In this document: positions 14,237 through 25,972 of the stretch, piece by piece
How the letters are laid out: each line of letters begins with the position of its first letter
Numbering within the stretch: position 1 is the first letter of the stretch
Assembly (NCBI RefSeq): GCF_000340215.1
Contig: NW_006921537.1
Coordinates: 2,897,685 to 2,961,684, forward strand
Direction of reading: 5' to 3'
Origin: Pseudocercospora fijiensis CIRAD86
Lineage: Eukaryota; Ascomycota; Dothideomycetes; Mycosphaerellales; Mycosphaerellaceae
Length of the DNA stretch: 64,000 nucleotides
Notes under the pieces: generated by a model
What the model was told of the DNA's origin: nothing
The model's database searches: none
The model's input: the letters and a program-made list of their open reading frames with translations, nothing else
Made by a program: the position numbers and the translations under genes

Positions 14237-14279
14237 GAGGTAGGTAGATAGGGAAGGCAGTAGTAGTAGGAGTAGATTA

Positions 14280-14545
14280 TAAAGTAGAAGAAGTTAGAGC
14301 GATAGTAGAAAGGTATATACTAGTATTAGCGCTCGGACCTCTAACTGTTTATATAGCGGGCCACGTAGATAGCGCAAATATATAGGGCGGTTTACTTTAC
14401 TAACGCGCGTATAAAAGAGACGTCTCGAGCGATATAGCTAATTTATATAGTAAAGTTAGGACCGCCTTTCGTTCGGTATATTAGTTAAGGCCGATAGGTA
14501 AAGTCCGCTAAAACGCGCTAGTATAGGGTTTAGAACCTAATCTAA
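14280..14545 (-). promoter_or_regulatory. Shared 5' module, copy A (putative promoter)
   Basis: One of four related ~250-bp modules, all in the same orientation, each upstream of a minus-strand ruined gene (others at 20215-20462, 22130-22375 and 23275-23535). The best conserved core reads, on the minus strand, CTATATAAATTAGCTA (14437-14450), a TATA-like box next to a GCTACGTCGC-type stretch in the other copies. The position suggests a core promoter; a duplicated 5' exon is the alternative. Confidence 0.55.
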
Positions 14546-15697
14546 GAGGAAGGAATAAAGTAAAGCCGAAGCGATACCGTTACCTTACCGAGATCTTATA
14601 CTAGACGGACCGCTTACGTTGCCTATATAATTTTATATAGTATATCGAAGTCGTATATCTCTGTCTACGATATAGGCGAGGTTGTACGCGAAGTAGGGCC
14701 GTAGAAGGTAGCCGAACGACGACGAAGCGGTATATAATAGTAACGTAATATATACGTAGACTTTACGTATACGGTAGGTACGAGGCGTAGAAGGAAGTAA
14801 AGTAAAGTCTAACTAGAGCAGGCGCGGCAAGACGAAATATAACTAAGGCAATACTAACGACTTTACTAGCCGGAAAAGTAGTTAACCGTCGCCGCGAGAG
14901 TGTATCCGGTTAAGACGGGTTAGTAACCGATAGAGTGCTTATTAGAGACGCCGCCGTATAAACCCTTTTAACTATTTTTTCCCCGGCTAGCAAAATAGTT
15001 AGCGACGAATAAGAGGGGGTATCGTAGTAGAGATAGACCGATAGTATACTAAACCTAGGGGAGATAATAGCAGAATATAAGACCTAGCTTAGACGTATAT
15101 CTATAGACGTATCTTCTATTATACCCGCCTATATAATCCTATAGACGGCGTATCTTATAGGTAAGATATAATAACTAGGTAGCGAGAAATGTATAATATC
15201 GGTAGAGGCGGGAAGATAAGTAGATAAAATGCCCGAGCGGTAGGGAAAGACTCTCTATCGTTACTATAGATACTCGGCGATTATATTACGCGTACGTAAA
15301 GTATAACGAAGGTATAGGCGGGTTAGACAATAGCGGTAGGGCCTCGCGGATAATAGCAGTTCAAAGTCGGTTATATAGACTCTAGATCTACGCGTAATAG
15401 CTACTATAATTCGGTTATATTAATAGTATATATTATAAGTACCGACTAGGTAGACTATATATAGGTAGGAGGAAAAACTATAGAAAAGGCTAGAGATACG
15501 ATAGGAAATTGCTCTACTTAATCGGCTAGTATTTAGTATATAGACTAGACTATTTATACGCGCGCCTAGTCGGTAACCTATAGGACCTAACGCCTAGGAT
15601 ACGCGTACTTGCTAGTCGTCCCGTAGAGGCCTACTCGAGGAGATCTATATTACTATCTACTCTCTATATATAGGGCCTATACGTATATACCTATACC
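14546..15697. other. Intergenic AT-rich DNA between SNF2-A and SNF2-B
   Basis: No coherent coding stretch was recognised. It holds two widely spaced members of the palindrome family, at about 14858-14888 and 14969-15003, the latter with a TTTTCCCCGGCTAGCAAAATAG-like core. Base composition is as RIP-skewed as the flanking genes. Confidence 0.5.
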
Positions 15698-17409
15698 TTA
15701 CTCGGCATCCTCGGCGTCGCTACTCTCGACTAGTACTATAGACGAGGCGCCGGCCGCTAGCTTAACGCGCTTAGTATAAGCTAATATATCGTCGGCTAGG
15801 CGAGGATACGGAGCGACTAGTAGAGTAAGAGATCGCTTAGTTAAGTAACGAGCGCGTAGGGTTAGCTCGTCTATAGCGCTAGTATCTCCGACGAAGTCGC
15901 TAGAGTTAGAGCAAATAGGAGAGCCGGCCTAACTGCCTAGTAAGTATAGCTATATACCTATACGGTTAGGTTCGTAGTTAGATAGCGTTCTAAGGGAGGG
16001 AGTAGTAACTCTATAGTTACTATTATTATTATAATTATCGAAGGGACCGGTAAAACTCCGAAATCTTCGGATAAGGGGCGCGAGAGTAGGAGCGTAGTAG
16101 CCGATATTTTATATAGCCCGGGCAAAATCGGCGTCGTAGTTAGGAGTACGCTACTAAACGTACTTAAGATATACTATAAAGGGTATTAGTAATTCGACCG
16201 GCAACGGAGGTAATAACTACTATACTAGACGGCGAAATAGATAATAATATATAGTACGACTTACTATACTAATTAGGAATAATAGTAGAGTCGTATTAAC
16301 CTATAGCGAGGGCCTCGGTAGCGAAATAGTAAAGGTACTATATAAGTCGAATCGGACGGGTATCCTTAGTAACGTCGTCGTAGTATAGATATTACGCTAT
16401 AGCGTACTTAAGATACTCGTAGTCGCATCCTCCCGTACGGTCTAGGTTACGCTTATTAGCCTAAAAGAAGTTATCTAGCGTAGGCTACTAGCGGTCGACG
16501 ATAGTAGCGACTTCTCCCGCTATCGTACTACCGAGTAATAGGTAAAAGATAGCTTCGACCGGGACGAGATTCTTATAAATTAGGTCGGAGATATAGCCCT
16601 ATATAGTATCTAATATCTAGTAGCGAATGCCGTAGGACTTGTATATATAGGCGTTAGCTATATACTATCTAATATTAGTATTAGCGTATTTACGGAATTA
16701 GGTTATAGAGGGTATACTAGTAGTACTATAGGCTCGTACGATCTCGTCTAACTAGATATAGTAGATCTCTTTATCTATAAGCCGGTCGGGCGGTAAGACT
16801 ACTATAGTAAGCCGCTCCTAAATATCGAGATAGAAGGTCTACTAGTAGCGCGAGTCGATAGTATCGACGAGGCTTAATTCGAATACCGTAATAGCGTAAG
16901 TCTATCCTACGCGAGTATAACGATTAACGATTAAGTTCTTCTTACTAAAGTCGACGATATCTACGATATACTATACGTATATACCGTAATATAGATTAAT
17001 AGACTCCGTATTAGTACGCAAGGATAGGATAATAGCCTAGGTTCGGGGATTATTATTAAAGGTATCCTCGGTAGTAGCGCGCTCGGCGTACGTTATACCG
17101 GTATAGATAGTAGAGTATCGGATCTAATATAACTCTAATACGAGGTCGAGGAGTTAGTAATTAAGTAGCTCTTCGACCTAGAATACTACCTTAGACGAAA
17201 GCTAGATAATATATACGTAGACAAGCTATAGTATCGCTAGGTACTTCGGAGATAGGTAGACTAGATAGACGAGTCGATCTACGCGACGGCTTAGGGTAGG
17301 AAGGGGCGTAGAGCCGTTTATATAGAACTAGAAGAAGTCCTATATTATTATCTAATATAAGGCGCTAGAGTTATATTAGCGAGAAAGTAGCGGCGGACGG
17401 TTAGACTAT

Positions 17410-17480
17410 AGACTACTTTACCGGCTAGCGAAATAGTCGTATATATCTACTAGTTTTCGCTAGCCGGTAAAATAGTCTAC
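17410..17480. repeat. Palindrome pair in SNF2-B
   Basis: Two near-perfect palindromes with cores TTTACCGGCTAGCGAAA and TTTTCGCTAGCCGGTAAAA, separated by about 15 bp. They separate two coherent coding blocks of SNF2-B and probably mark a further intron, with a possible acceptor in GCTAATATAACTCTAG on the minus strand. Confidence 0.65.
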
Positions 17481-19123
17481 GGCGTAATAGACTTATAGGG
17501 ATTAAAGAGTTAGCGTAGAGGAAGTTAGCCTTCGGTCGGCGATAGCGGCGAGAAGAGGATAGGTAGTACGGAGACTAAGCTAGCGAAATAGTACCTCGTA
17601 AGTTAGCGTAGTAGAGGGGCGCTTAATACCGTAGTCTAGCTTATCGATATACTTAGCGAAGCGATAGTAAGCGGCGCGGTATTCTACCTAGGAAATAGGA
17701 GTATATTATACCTCGACGTTAACGACTTACTATAGGGGAATGTCGTTCCCTAAGGTTATAGTATAGTCGCGGATCTTAAGTTAGTTTCTCTTAGAGCGTC
17801 GGAGGACGTAGAGGCTAAAGGCGAATATCGTTAGATATATCTAGTCGTCGTCGTCGAGGGGCCTATATAGGGCTTTAGGGTTAAGTATTTAGAGGACGAT
17901 ATCGCGAAAGTATATAGCGCTAGTATAGACGTAGCGAGATAGTAGAGCTATACGATAGATTCGTAGGTCTTCGGGGATAGCGCTCTATCGGAGGCCGTAG
18001 TCGCGTTAGAAACGGCTATAGTATATAACGGTATTAGTAACGTCTAAAAATCTAAAAATAAGGTCGGTCCGATCTCGGGCGTCCTATAGTTTAAGGATAC
18101 GACGGAATAGAAACCGAGTAAGTATAGCGAAGTCGTTAAGATCGGTAGCTAATAGAGTCGCTATAGCAAACACGGCTACCGTATACGCGTTATTAAAGAG
18201 ATTCTATATAGCGTCCGTTTAGAGTAAGAACTACGCCTAGAAGTAGTATATCTTATTATATATAACGATAGACAGATACGCGGTATATAAGTTAGCGAGA
18301 CGAAACGTATTATCGGATCGATACTTATCGTATAATTTAGTATCACGGGCAATCTAGAGTTCTCTAATAGTATTATTAGTACGGTCTCTACGCTCTATTC
18401 GATAATCGACTACCTCGAGATTCTATAGTTATAATTCGTCCTTCTACTAATATAGCTATAGCCGATCCTAAAACTAAGCTAGGCAGTTATATCGCTTATA
18501 ATACGCTAGGCCGGGTATAAGTGTCTCCTAAATAAAGGCCTCGCGAGTAGAGATAATAAGCGTACGAGTAGTCTATAGATCGCAGTCCGAAAGGGATACG
18601 ATATATTCGATAAGTCTTAGGCTATTAGGTATATTTAGGTAACGCCGAATAATATAGACGGGATAGCGAGACTCGCCGTTAAGCGCGAAGAGAGTAGCGA
18701 CGTAGATATAGCGAGTATAGTTAGGATTAGGACTAAAGTACCGGTTATAGGTATCGCGCTAGGTATTAATCGTCGCGGCGGTCCCGATTTAGTAGATAGG
18801 AGCGTAGCGGTAAGGCGTCGTATAAGTCTTATCTAGCTCGGTACGCAATTTAGCGATAGTCGACTTCTACGCGTTAACGTCCTTTTTAAAAGGGCCTAGG
18901 CAAATACCGTCGGCTTCGTACTCTAGATAATCGAGTATCCTACGCTAGAGCGTCTAGCGGCTACTAATACCGAATCGCTAGTCGAGGAAAGTATCGACTA
19001 CTATTATAAGTAGATCGCGCAGATCGTCGTTAGGAATAGTCGGTATATTATAGAACGGGACGCAATAGCCGAAGATAGAGTCTAGTACGATACCTCGCTC
19101 TATATAGGCGTAGTCGAGTATAG

Positions 19124-19248
19124 CTACGACGATAGTTAGTAGGAGATAAGTATATATATAGACCGTTTTACCGGCCGGCAAATAGACATCTAGACGTATA
19201 TTTACTAGCCGGTAAAATAATCTATACGTTAGGATTTATATTTCTTAC
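19124..19248 (-). other. Intron of SNF2-B carrying a palindrome pair
   Basis: Minus strand: TTAAG|GTAAGAAAT ... TACTAAC (19135-19141) ... GTCGTAG, 125 nt. It has the same position and phase as the 11937-12073 intron of paralogue A. The two palindromes lie at 19160-19228, with cores TTTTACCGGCCGGCAAA and TTTACTAGCCGGTAAAA. Confidence 0.82.
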
Positions 19249-20142
19249 CTTAATATATAATACGCTATTCTTCGATATACTCGGACTAAGCTATAGCGGT
19301 ATAGAGGATAGAGATAGTCTTGCTAGTACCGGTATAGTCGGCGAGAATAGCGCCCTATATAGGTAATTTCTACATTTCGACGATCTATATAATAGCCTAT
19401 AGTTACTATATTATAAGACGGAGTCCGCGAAATGTAATACGGTATAGGCATTTACTAACTTTATCGATCTCGCTATCTAGGAGTATAGTAACGTCGATGT
19501 TTATTGCCGTATAGGCTTCGTTAAATAATAGAGGCGTAGCCGTATACCTAGAGCGATAGTACTATAGGGTATCGAGTATACTAGCGTATAATATACGCTA
19601 GGCGTCGGTAATAGGGAACGGGGTATCGGGCTAGGGCGCAAGCTATAGCTAGTTAGTATTAGCCTAGATAGTGCTCTTACGCGCACTCGGGAGATATTTT
19701 ATATTAGCGGGTTTAATAGTATTCGAAGTCGAAAAAGTTATATTAATACTATTACTAATATCTCGTAGGAAGGCTCGCTATAGTACCGGATCCTAATCGT
19801 TAATCTTATATACATCGTACGTCTTATACTACTTATAAAGGACATTCGTTAGATCGTCTATTACGCGTATAGTTCGCTAGTAGTTATAAGTATTATCTAC
19901 TCGGGTCGACCTAGCCTCGCTAAGAAAGGCCTTTTCGTCGCGCGCGAATTTATATACGTCGCTAGGTATAAGAGGACTAATAACCGGAGAGGGTAGACGC
20001 CTAGACAGACGTAGAGGGCCTAGAGCTAGTACTTCGGGGTCGTCTACTATATTTAACTTAGAAACGTCCTTAGGTATCGCCTAGGTAGTACTAATTCGAT
20101 TATAGACTGCTTTACTAGCTAGAAAATAACGACGGACGGTAG

Positions 20143-20163
20143 AAGTAGTAGTAGTAGTAGTTA

Positions 20164-20202
<39 letters not shown>

Positions 20203-20203
20203 A
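20143..20203. repeat. AGT/TAG trinucleotide microsatellite
   Basis: Tandem AGT units, interrupted once by TTAA, just upstream of SNF2-B. A shorter counterpart lies near 14255-14270 at the same place in copy A. Confidence 0.85.
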
Positions 20204-20214
20204 TAGAAAAGTAG

Positions 20215-20462
20215 AGAAAATGCGGAGGAAGAGAAATATAAATAGGTAGCGCGTAGGCGCTTAGACTAACGTACGGGCCGTAGGCGCGTACGCGTTAAAT
20301 AGCAACGCGGTCGACCTAACTAAAGGCTACGTAAAAGAGTTATCCCGAGCGACGTAGCTAATTTAAATAGATAGGCCGGGATTGTATTTCGTTCGCCGCC
20401 TTAGTTAAGGCCGAGAAGTAAAGTCTACCGAAAACAGGGCAGTATACGATTAAACTTAATAT
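20215..20462 (-). promoter_or_regulatory. Shared 5' module, copy B
   Basis: Second copy of the 5' module, leading SNF2-B. Its TATA-like core is altered to CTATTTAAATTAGCTACGTCGC on the minus strand (about 20352-20370). Confidence 0.55.
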
Positions 20463-20849
20463 AAGTAGGGCAGGAGATAAGGTAAAGTAAAGTAGTATAA
20501 GGTATACTAGGCTAATAGATATAGAATATAGGCGCGTCTATTTTGCTATACGGGATTGCAATTAGTATTAGTAAAAAATAGCGGGTAATAGAGGGCGAGG
20601 CGTTACGAGGACGCGATAATTTCCCGGTAGGTAATACTATCGGTAGCTAAGTGCCGTAGGCTAGCGTATTACGTAGCGTAAAACGAGTATTAAGGCAGGT
20701 TAGTCGAACAAAGGTAGGGAATAGGGCACGTAGGAATTTATAGATAGTATAGTTAAATATAGTTATTTGCGTAATATACGATATAGTATGCTATAGGACT
20801 AATAATATCTAAGCGTATCGTCTATCTACCGAGGGGAATAGAGGTACGC

Positions 20850-22090
20850 TAATAAGGAACTCGTACGTCGATCTCGCGGAGACTATATTAAAGCCTAGGA
20901 CGCGCGAGTAGAGCCCTCTAGGATATTAATTAGTGCTTTATTTAGGCCTAGATAGACTATATCTCGGTAGATTACAGGTTAAAGGTACGACCGCGAATGC
21001 GCTTAATCTCGTTATCGCTAAAGATACGCTCTAGTATAAGAGCCGTAGATAGACGAGTAGAGAGTAGGTAAGGCAAGTCTAGCTCGAGATAATAGTAGGC
21101 GGGATCGATGCGATATAGATAGTATACTAGACGCTAAGTCCTAGGCGCCGACGGCTAGTTCTATAAGCGTTTCTAGGCAATAGCGGAGATATCGGTTATA
21201 GTAGCAATATAAAATATAGCTAGGCGAGCGCGGCTATAAGAGTAATAGATAATCGCCTTTACGTCTAGATCGTCTTCGAAGGATCTATAGGCGACGGTAC
21301 TCTAATATATAGATATATAGTCTAGAATAGCGTATAGGATCCGATATATACCTAGTAGTAGATAGAGCGCATTATAGGCAAATAGGTCTACGTCGACGGT
21401 AAACCTAACTTTAGAAAACTATAGGATAATATATATATAGATAAGCGACAAGACTACCGTAAACCGATAGGATAGGGCGACTAGTTATATAAGCTAGTAG
21501 ACGCGATACTCTAGTATAGGAATAGATATAGTAACTTTAGGGTACCGCTAGATAGAGTCCTATATATTCGCTAATAATTAAGTACTATACGCTAGTTAGT
21601 CGGGTAGTATATAGTTTCGTCGACTATAGACCGCTTTACTAGCTAGTAAAGGTAATAGATATTGCTAACCGTTTACCGGCCGGCAAAGTAGTCTATAGCG
21701 TAGCTAACTTATAGTAGGGCACTATCGAAGAGAGGACGTATATAGGGGTAGGATAAGAAATAAATGCTACGGGATATATTATATACGGTCCTAACGAGCT
21801 TACGGCATATAGCGGTATAATAGGGGCGAGCGCTCGCCTAGGATACGAACTAGACTAGGTCGATAAAGTAATTACGTATAATATTAAAGTATTCGTAGTA
21901 GCGATTATAGAAGATAGCTACGGCTTATTAATCTACGCGGAATCGGCCTAGCGTACTATCTATAGTATTATCGTTAGCGACCTTTACTATAGTAGTAATC
22001 GGAGGCGACGACATATATAGTTTATAGTATATATATATATATAGTAGTAGTATAACTATAGACTAATTTACTAGGCGGAAAAGTTGCTAG
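20850..22090 (-). pseudogene. Unknown ruined gene C behind a shared 5' module
   Basis: Short minus-strand unit downstream of module copy C. A coherent reading near its 3' end contains YYYLELDLPYLLSTRLS and ILERIFSDNEIKRIRGRTF before a TAA that may be a true stop or a former Gln. A palindrome pair at 21628-21696 probably marks an intron. No SNF2 motifs were found, so it is either a different gene or a fragment. I do not recognise the product. Confidence 0.4.
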
Positions 22091-22129
22091 GTAAGTAGAG
22101 TAGGCGGTAGTAGAAGTAGGTAGTAAGGT

Positions 22130-22375
22130 AGAAGAGAAGTCGAGGAGTAGAAGGAGATATAAACTAGCGCAGTATAGGCGCTCGGGCTAAGACTAGTAGA
22201 CTAGCGGTTTACTTTACTAAGGCGCGTACGAAAAGGTCGTCCTAAGCGACGTAGCGAATTTATATAGCAAAGTCGGGATTGCGCTTCGTTCGCCGCTTTA
22301 GTTAAGGCCGAGAGGTAAAGTTTACCGAAATACGCTAGTATAGTATTAAACTTAATCTAAGTAAAGGGTATAAAG
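22130..22375 (-). promoter_or_regulatory. Shared 5' module, copy C
   Basis: Third copy of the module. On the minus strand it has CTATATAAATTCGCTACGTCGC at about 22246-22267. It lies next to a single palindrome copy at 22060-22090. Confidence 0.55.
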
Positions 22376-22420
22376 TCGGGTAATAACTAGCGTACCGAGC
22401 TAATAGATACCTAAGGCATA

Positions 22421-22533
22421 GTCGACCGTTCTACCGGCGGAGGCAATAGTAGATATATATAGCTAGATAGGATATAAGGCAACTATAGCGGCTATAGGGA
22501 CGATAGACTTTACTAGCTAGCAAAATAGTCGAC
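22421..22533. repeat. Spaced palindrome pair
   Basis: Palindromes at about 22421-22450 and 22505-22533, the second with TTTACTAGCTAGCAAAATAGTC. They lie between gene D and module copy C; whether they are intronic is not clear. Confidence 0.55.
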
Positions 22534-22639
22534 GATTATAGAAGATATCGGTACGTATAGTATAGGAAAGGATAAGATAGTAGATATATAAATTAAATTA
22601 TTATATAAGAATAAGAGCAATAGAGAGCTAGATAGTATA

Positions 22640-23250
22640 GAACTATAGTAGTATAAGCTACGGCATAGTCTATAATACTACGTACGTCCGTATTAATCCG
22701 CCGTCGAGAGTATAGTATAATAGGTAACCTAGAGGCATACGTAGGCTTCCCTACGCCTAGTTCTATATAGAGTAACTAAATAAATACTAATTATCGTAGC
22801 GGAGCTATATAGAGACGATTCCGACCTTAACTTCTACGGCTCTATCGCTAGTATACGAGGCTAATGTCTCTAAATATACTAAGTGTAGTCCCTTTAAAAT
22901 CTAGTATAGCCGATACTAACTAGGAAGATCGCGAGCTTACGTAGTCGGAGTTAGCGGAGCTTTTCGGAATAGCCGTCAAGGTCGAGCTAAGAGAAGCTTA
23001 ATATTCGACCGCAGTAGTATTTAATCTCTTTATTAATTAAGTAGGCGTAGAAAAATAGCTAGCGGTTTTTATTAATATAGAGACGATAGAGTTCGGCCTC
23101 GAAGGGCGCGATAGCGGCACTATCGGTATAGTCTACTATAGCGATAATCGGACGTAGTAGGGAGCTTAGTAGGTAGTCGTAGCGTAGTATAGTATAGTAG
23201 CGTAGGATGTGCGTATAGAGCTATAGACTAGTTTGCCGGCTAGAGGAATA
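22640..23250 (-). pseudogene. Unknown ruined gene D behind a shared 5' module
   Basis: Minus-strand stretch of about 200 codons that reads coherently with only TAA/TAG interruptions, for example FEAELYRLYINKN, YAYLINKEIKYYCGRI and LRLRKLAIFLVSIGYTRF. The tyrosine/leucine-rich look is partly a RIP effect (Cys and His codons become Tyr). No family is recognised. It may be a 5' fragment of a longer gene like its neighbours. Confidence 0.4.
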
Positions 23251-23274
23251 GATAGACGAGTATAGGTCGCTAGT

Positions 23275-23535
23275 AGTAGAAGTAGATTGTAAAGTAGAGA
23301 GAGTTAGCGGCCGAGAAGAGACCTATATTAGTGCGTTAATAGCGCTCGGAGCAAGACCGGTAGACTAGCGGTTTACTCTACTAATATATATATAAAAGAG
23401 TCCTCCTAGGCGACGTAGCTAATTTATATAGTAAGGTTAGGACTACGCTTCGTTCGCCGCCTTAGTTAATACCGTAAAGTAAAGTCCGCCGAAACACGCT
23501 AATATATAGTTAAACTTAGTCTAAGTAAAGGATAG
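23275..23535 (-). promoter_or_regulatory. Shared 5' module, copy D
   Basis: Fourth copy of the module, with CTATATAAATTAGCTACGTCGCC on the minus strand near 23410-23431. It is the outermost member: beyond it the coding direction switches to plus. Confidence 0.55.
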
Positions 23536-23587
23536 ACGTAAAGGCGATATCGAGCTACGTAGGCGCAGTAGCAGATACCTAAGGCAA

Positions 23588-23622
23588 TGCTAGCCGTTTT
23601 GCTAGGTAGAATAATAGTTAGT
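23588..23622. repeat. Single palindrome of the 10-39 kb family
   Basis: Isolated copy with core CCGTTTTGCTAGGTAG..ATAGTTAG, between the minus-strand cluster and the plus-strand genes. Confidence 0.5.
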
Positions 23623-24769
23623 ATTATTAATTACGAGATTATAGGGCGCGTTAGTAGGTATAGGGCGGTCGGCGTAATAGTACGCAATAGCACCGGCTGT
23701 ATTATTAGTTAATATATACGATAAGCTATAGGAGATATACTATATAGAAACGAGCGAGATAGAATAAAGGTAGGAGAGAGGGTCGAGTCTTCGACCGAGT
23801 ATTAGACGCGCGAGATAGATATACGTATAGGATATAGTAATCTCCTATAATAGGTAGTTTAGGTAAGAATATATCTATTAGGGCGGATAGTAGCGTAGAT
23901 ATATAGATACGATATAAGTTACGCGCTATAGAAGAGGAAGGGGATATAACTAGTCTTTAAGTTTAATAGCGAGGCCGATTCCGTTTATAGGAGGGGATAG
24001 AGTTTCCCCTTAGCCGAGTAAGTATTAGATACGGTAGTATAGATTGTCTATACTACGTAGTAGTTATACGCAACAATCGGGTAGTTGTACTAGAAGCGAC
24101 AATAAGTCTATCGTAGTTCCTATTATAGAGTATAACCGACGACTACTTTACGCTACTCGATATCGAATACGCCGTTCGCGAATAGGATCGTTAGCGCTTA
24201 GGCGGAGGCGTAAGAGGGCGAGAGAAGTTATTAGGGAAGATATATCGCGAGAGGAGCGCCGCTATCTAGCGATATCTAATAATTGCAAGATTGCCCGGCG
24301 CTCTAGTACGAGTTCGCGGTAAGGATAGTAGGATAGATAATACTAGGGCGCGATACGAGCGTCTAATAAGGGCATATAGGCTACTAGATCGGATCTATAG
24401 GCATTAATTCCCGTTATTCTAGGCAGCCGAATAGTTTATATATAAATAGGCGAAGCGGAGGGAATTTAGTATTATAAAAAGCAAATGCGATATTAATATA
24501 TTAGGTTAATAAACTCGTATAACGTACTAGTACGGCGACGGTAGAGATAGAGAAGATACGTATCTATAGCGAGGGATTATAGAGATAATAGGGGCCGAGG
24601 GGAGATACAAATAGATTATAGGCAAGTAGATAATAGACTAATCTAATACGCATTACAACTATAGCGAGAGCGACCGAGTAGACCTAGAGTAGTATAGTAC
24701 GCGGGAGGCGTACTAGCGAATTAGGATATAGTTTATAATAATATATACCCGGGGTCGTTCGATAGAAGT
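23623..24769. other. Divergent intergenic region, no supported gene
   Basis: AT-rich, RIP-skewed DNA between module D and the first coherent plus-strand coding segment. A stop-free 92-codon frame at 24044-24322 is Arg/Ser-rich with no similarity I can recognise; it is probably chance or part of a decayed exon. Confidence 0.4.
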
Positions 24770-25905
24770 ATATAAAGCAGTAGCTAGGTTAGTATATCGG
24801 TACGCGGGGTTAAATAAAAAACAAGCGGATAAGGTTATCGAGGATATCTCGTAGCTACCGAAGATAAAGAAAATTAAACGGCCGGACTATTCGACCGCGG
24901 GTATAGAACTAAATATACTAAGATATGCGGGCTTTTATATATAGCCGGAGACGGTAAAGGATAGGTTTAAGTACCTAGTCGTCGCCTATCCCGAGCTTTT
25001 AGAGCTATATACCGAGGGCGATAGGACGTTAATCGTAGATAATATATTCGTAAAACCGGATAGTAGTAGGCACCGTATATGTTTAGTAGGCTTTGTTATC
25101 GATAGGATAGCGGTTACGATAGCGGTAATATAAATAGACTACCCGACCGTAAATAGGTATTATCTAGCCGCATAGTATATAAAGTTAATACTACTAGATA
25201 TATATCTAGACGATCCGCTATTAATACTCTATACGACGACGATAATATTAATTAAAAGCGTATAGTAGGAGTACTTTCCCGACGCGATCCTATACTAGGC
25301 GAAATAGTACCTAGACTACTTATTAATAGTAAATAGTATCCGATTACTACGCCGAGTAGTAGAGCTACCTATATAATAGGATTTAGTAGATCTTACTATT
25401 AAGGTAATTCCGGTTCTAGAGGCGGCATACCGTAAGCTACTAGACGCATATAGTGTAGCTAACCTCGATAAAGTATTAGGGGAGGTAAAGGAGGTCCTAG
25501 AACTTAAGTTTAGGGATAAAGATTTAATCGACTATATTCGCGACGAGTATATACCTTTGTTATTAGACGGGATATCTAACGCTAATCGAATAGTAAGTAT
25601 AGTATAGGAGGAAGGCTAGAGAATACGAGACAGTATACGCATCGGAGTAGCTATATAGCTCGAGGCTACGCGGGGCGGTATCTCGGAAATATTAGAGACG
25701 ATAGATCTATTCTAGGTAGGGCAACTATAATATATCGATAGGCTAGAGCATATATAAGCCTATACTAAGTATAGTATACGTAATGCATTCGATGTATATA
25801 TACTACCGTCTTTAAGTAGATGTAGTAGTTAAGCAATATAGACCGCCTCGTATTTCCCTAACCCGTTAAACTATAGGATAATAAATGCGACTATATAAGA
25901 GTGCT
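24770..25905 (+). pseudogene. Ruined plus-strand coding segment P1, unknown product
   Basis: About 1.1 kb that reads in one plus frame with only TAA/TAG interruptions. Readable pieces include YLVVAYPELLELYTEGDR, LIVDNIFVKPDSSRHRI and YIRDEYIPLLLDGISNANR. It ends at a palindrome pair (25911-25972) that may sit in an intron. No domain is recognised. It could be a 5' exon of the long plus-strand gene that continues beyond 27 kb. Confidence 0.45.
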
Positions 25906-25910
25906 AACCG

Positions 25911-25972
25911 TTTTTCCGGCTAGGAAAATAGATAATAGCCCGGCAGTTTGCTAGGCGGCAAAACAGTTAGCA
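25911..25972. repeat. Palindrome pair, probable intron (plus strand)
   Basis: Begins AGAGTGCTAACCGTTTTTCC and ends GCAAAACAGTTAGC. The opening GTGCTAAC is shared with the pair at 26754-26820, which suggests a common 5' end. Confidence 0.6.

Larger units (their letters stand above)
7792..14250 (-). pseudogene. SNF2-family ATPase/helicase, paralogue A, RIP-ruined and 3'-truncated
   Basis: A minus-strand gene of about 6.4 kb that reads coherently through TAG/TAA codons. Helicase motif I is at 12139-12178 (AILADNVGTSKTI, from GTGKT). After an intron, motif II is near 11035-11100 (VIGDKGYYFKN, a decayed DEGH box), followed by a motif-III-like region near 10920-10990. The helicase C-terminal domain is at about 9650-10020 (YAGITQAERS, then IGRSSRIRQT as motif VI). 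A C-terminal extension continues in frame to 7792, where a gypsy LTR cuts it. SNF2 proteins are DNA-dependent chromatin-remodelling or repair ATPases; which subfamily this is cannot be told. Introns are at 11937-12073, 13419-13582 and about 10152-10310. The upstream end near 14250 is approximate, because an ATG is easily lost to RIP. Confidence 0.82.
15698..20140 (-). pseudogene. SNF2-family ATPase/helicase, paralogue B, RIP-ruined
   Basis: Tandem paralogue of SNF2-A, about 7.2 kb away and in the same orientation. Motif I is at 19313-19352 (GAILADYTGTSKTI). The region homologous to A's motif II segment is at about 17.8-18.3 kb. The helicase C-terminal domain is at about 16.87-17.2 kb, reading YTGITYAERATTEDTF and then NRYTRVGQTYA after RIP is allowed for. 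A C-terminal extension follows and ends in an acidic SSDAEDAE tail with a TAA at 15698-15700, which may be the true stop. The intron at 19124-19248 is shared with A. A second palindrome pair at 17410-17480 lies in another probable intron. Divergence from A exceeds what C-to-T change alone would give, so the duplication is probably old. The 5' end is approximate. Confidence 0.8.

Noticed and set aside
24044..24322. Stop-free 92-codon plus-strand frame
   Set aside because: No domain, Arg/Ser-rich as expected in RIP DNA that keeps CpG; not supported as a gene.
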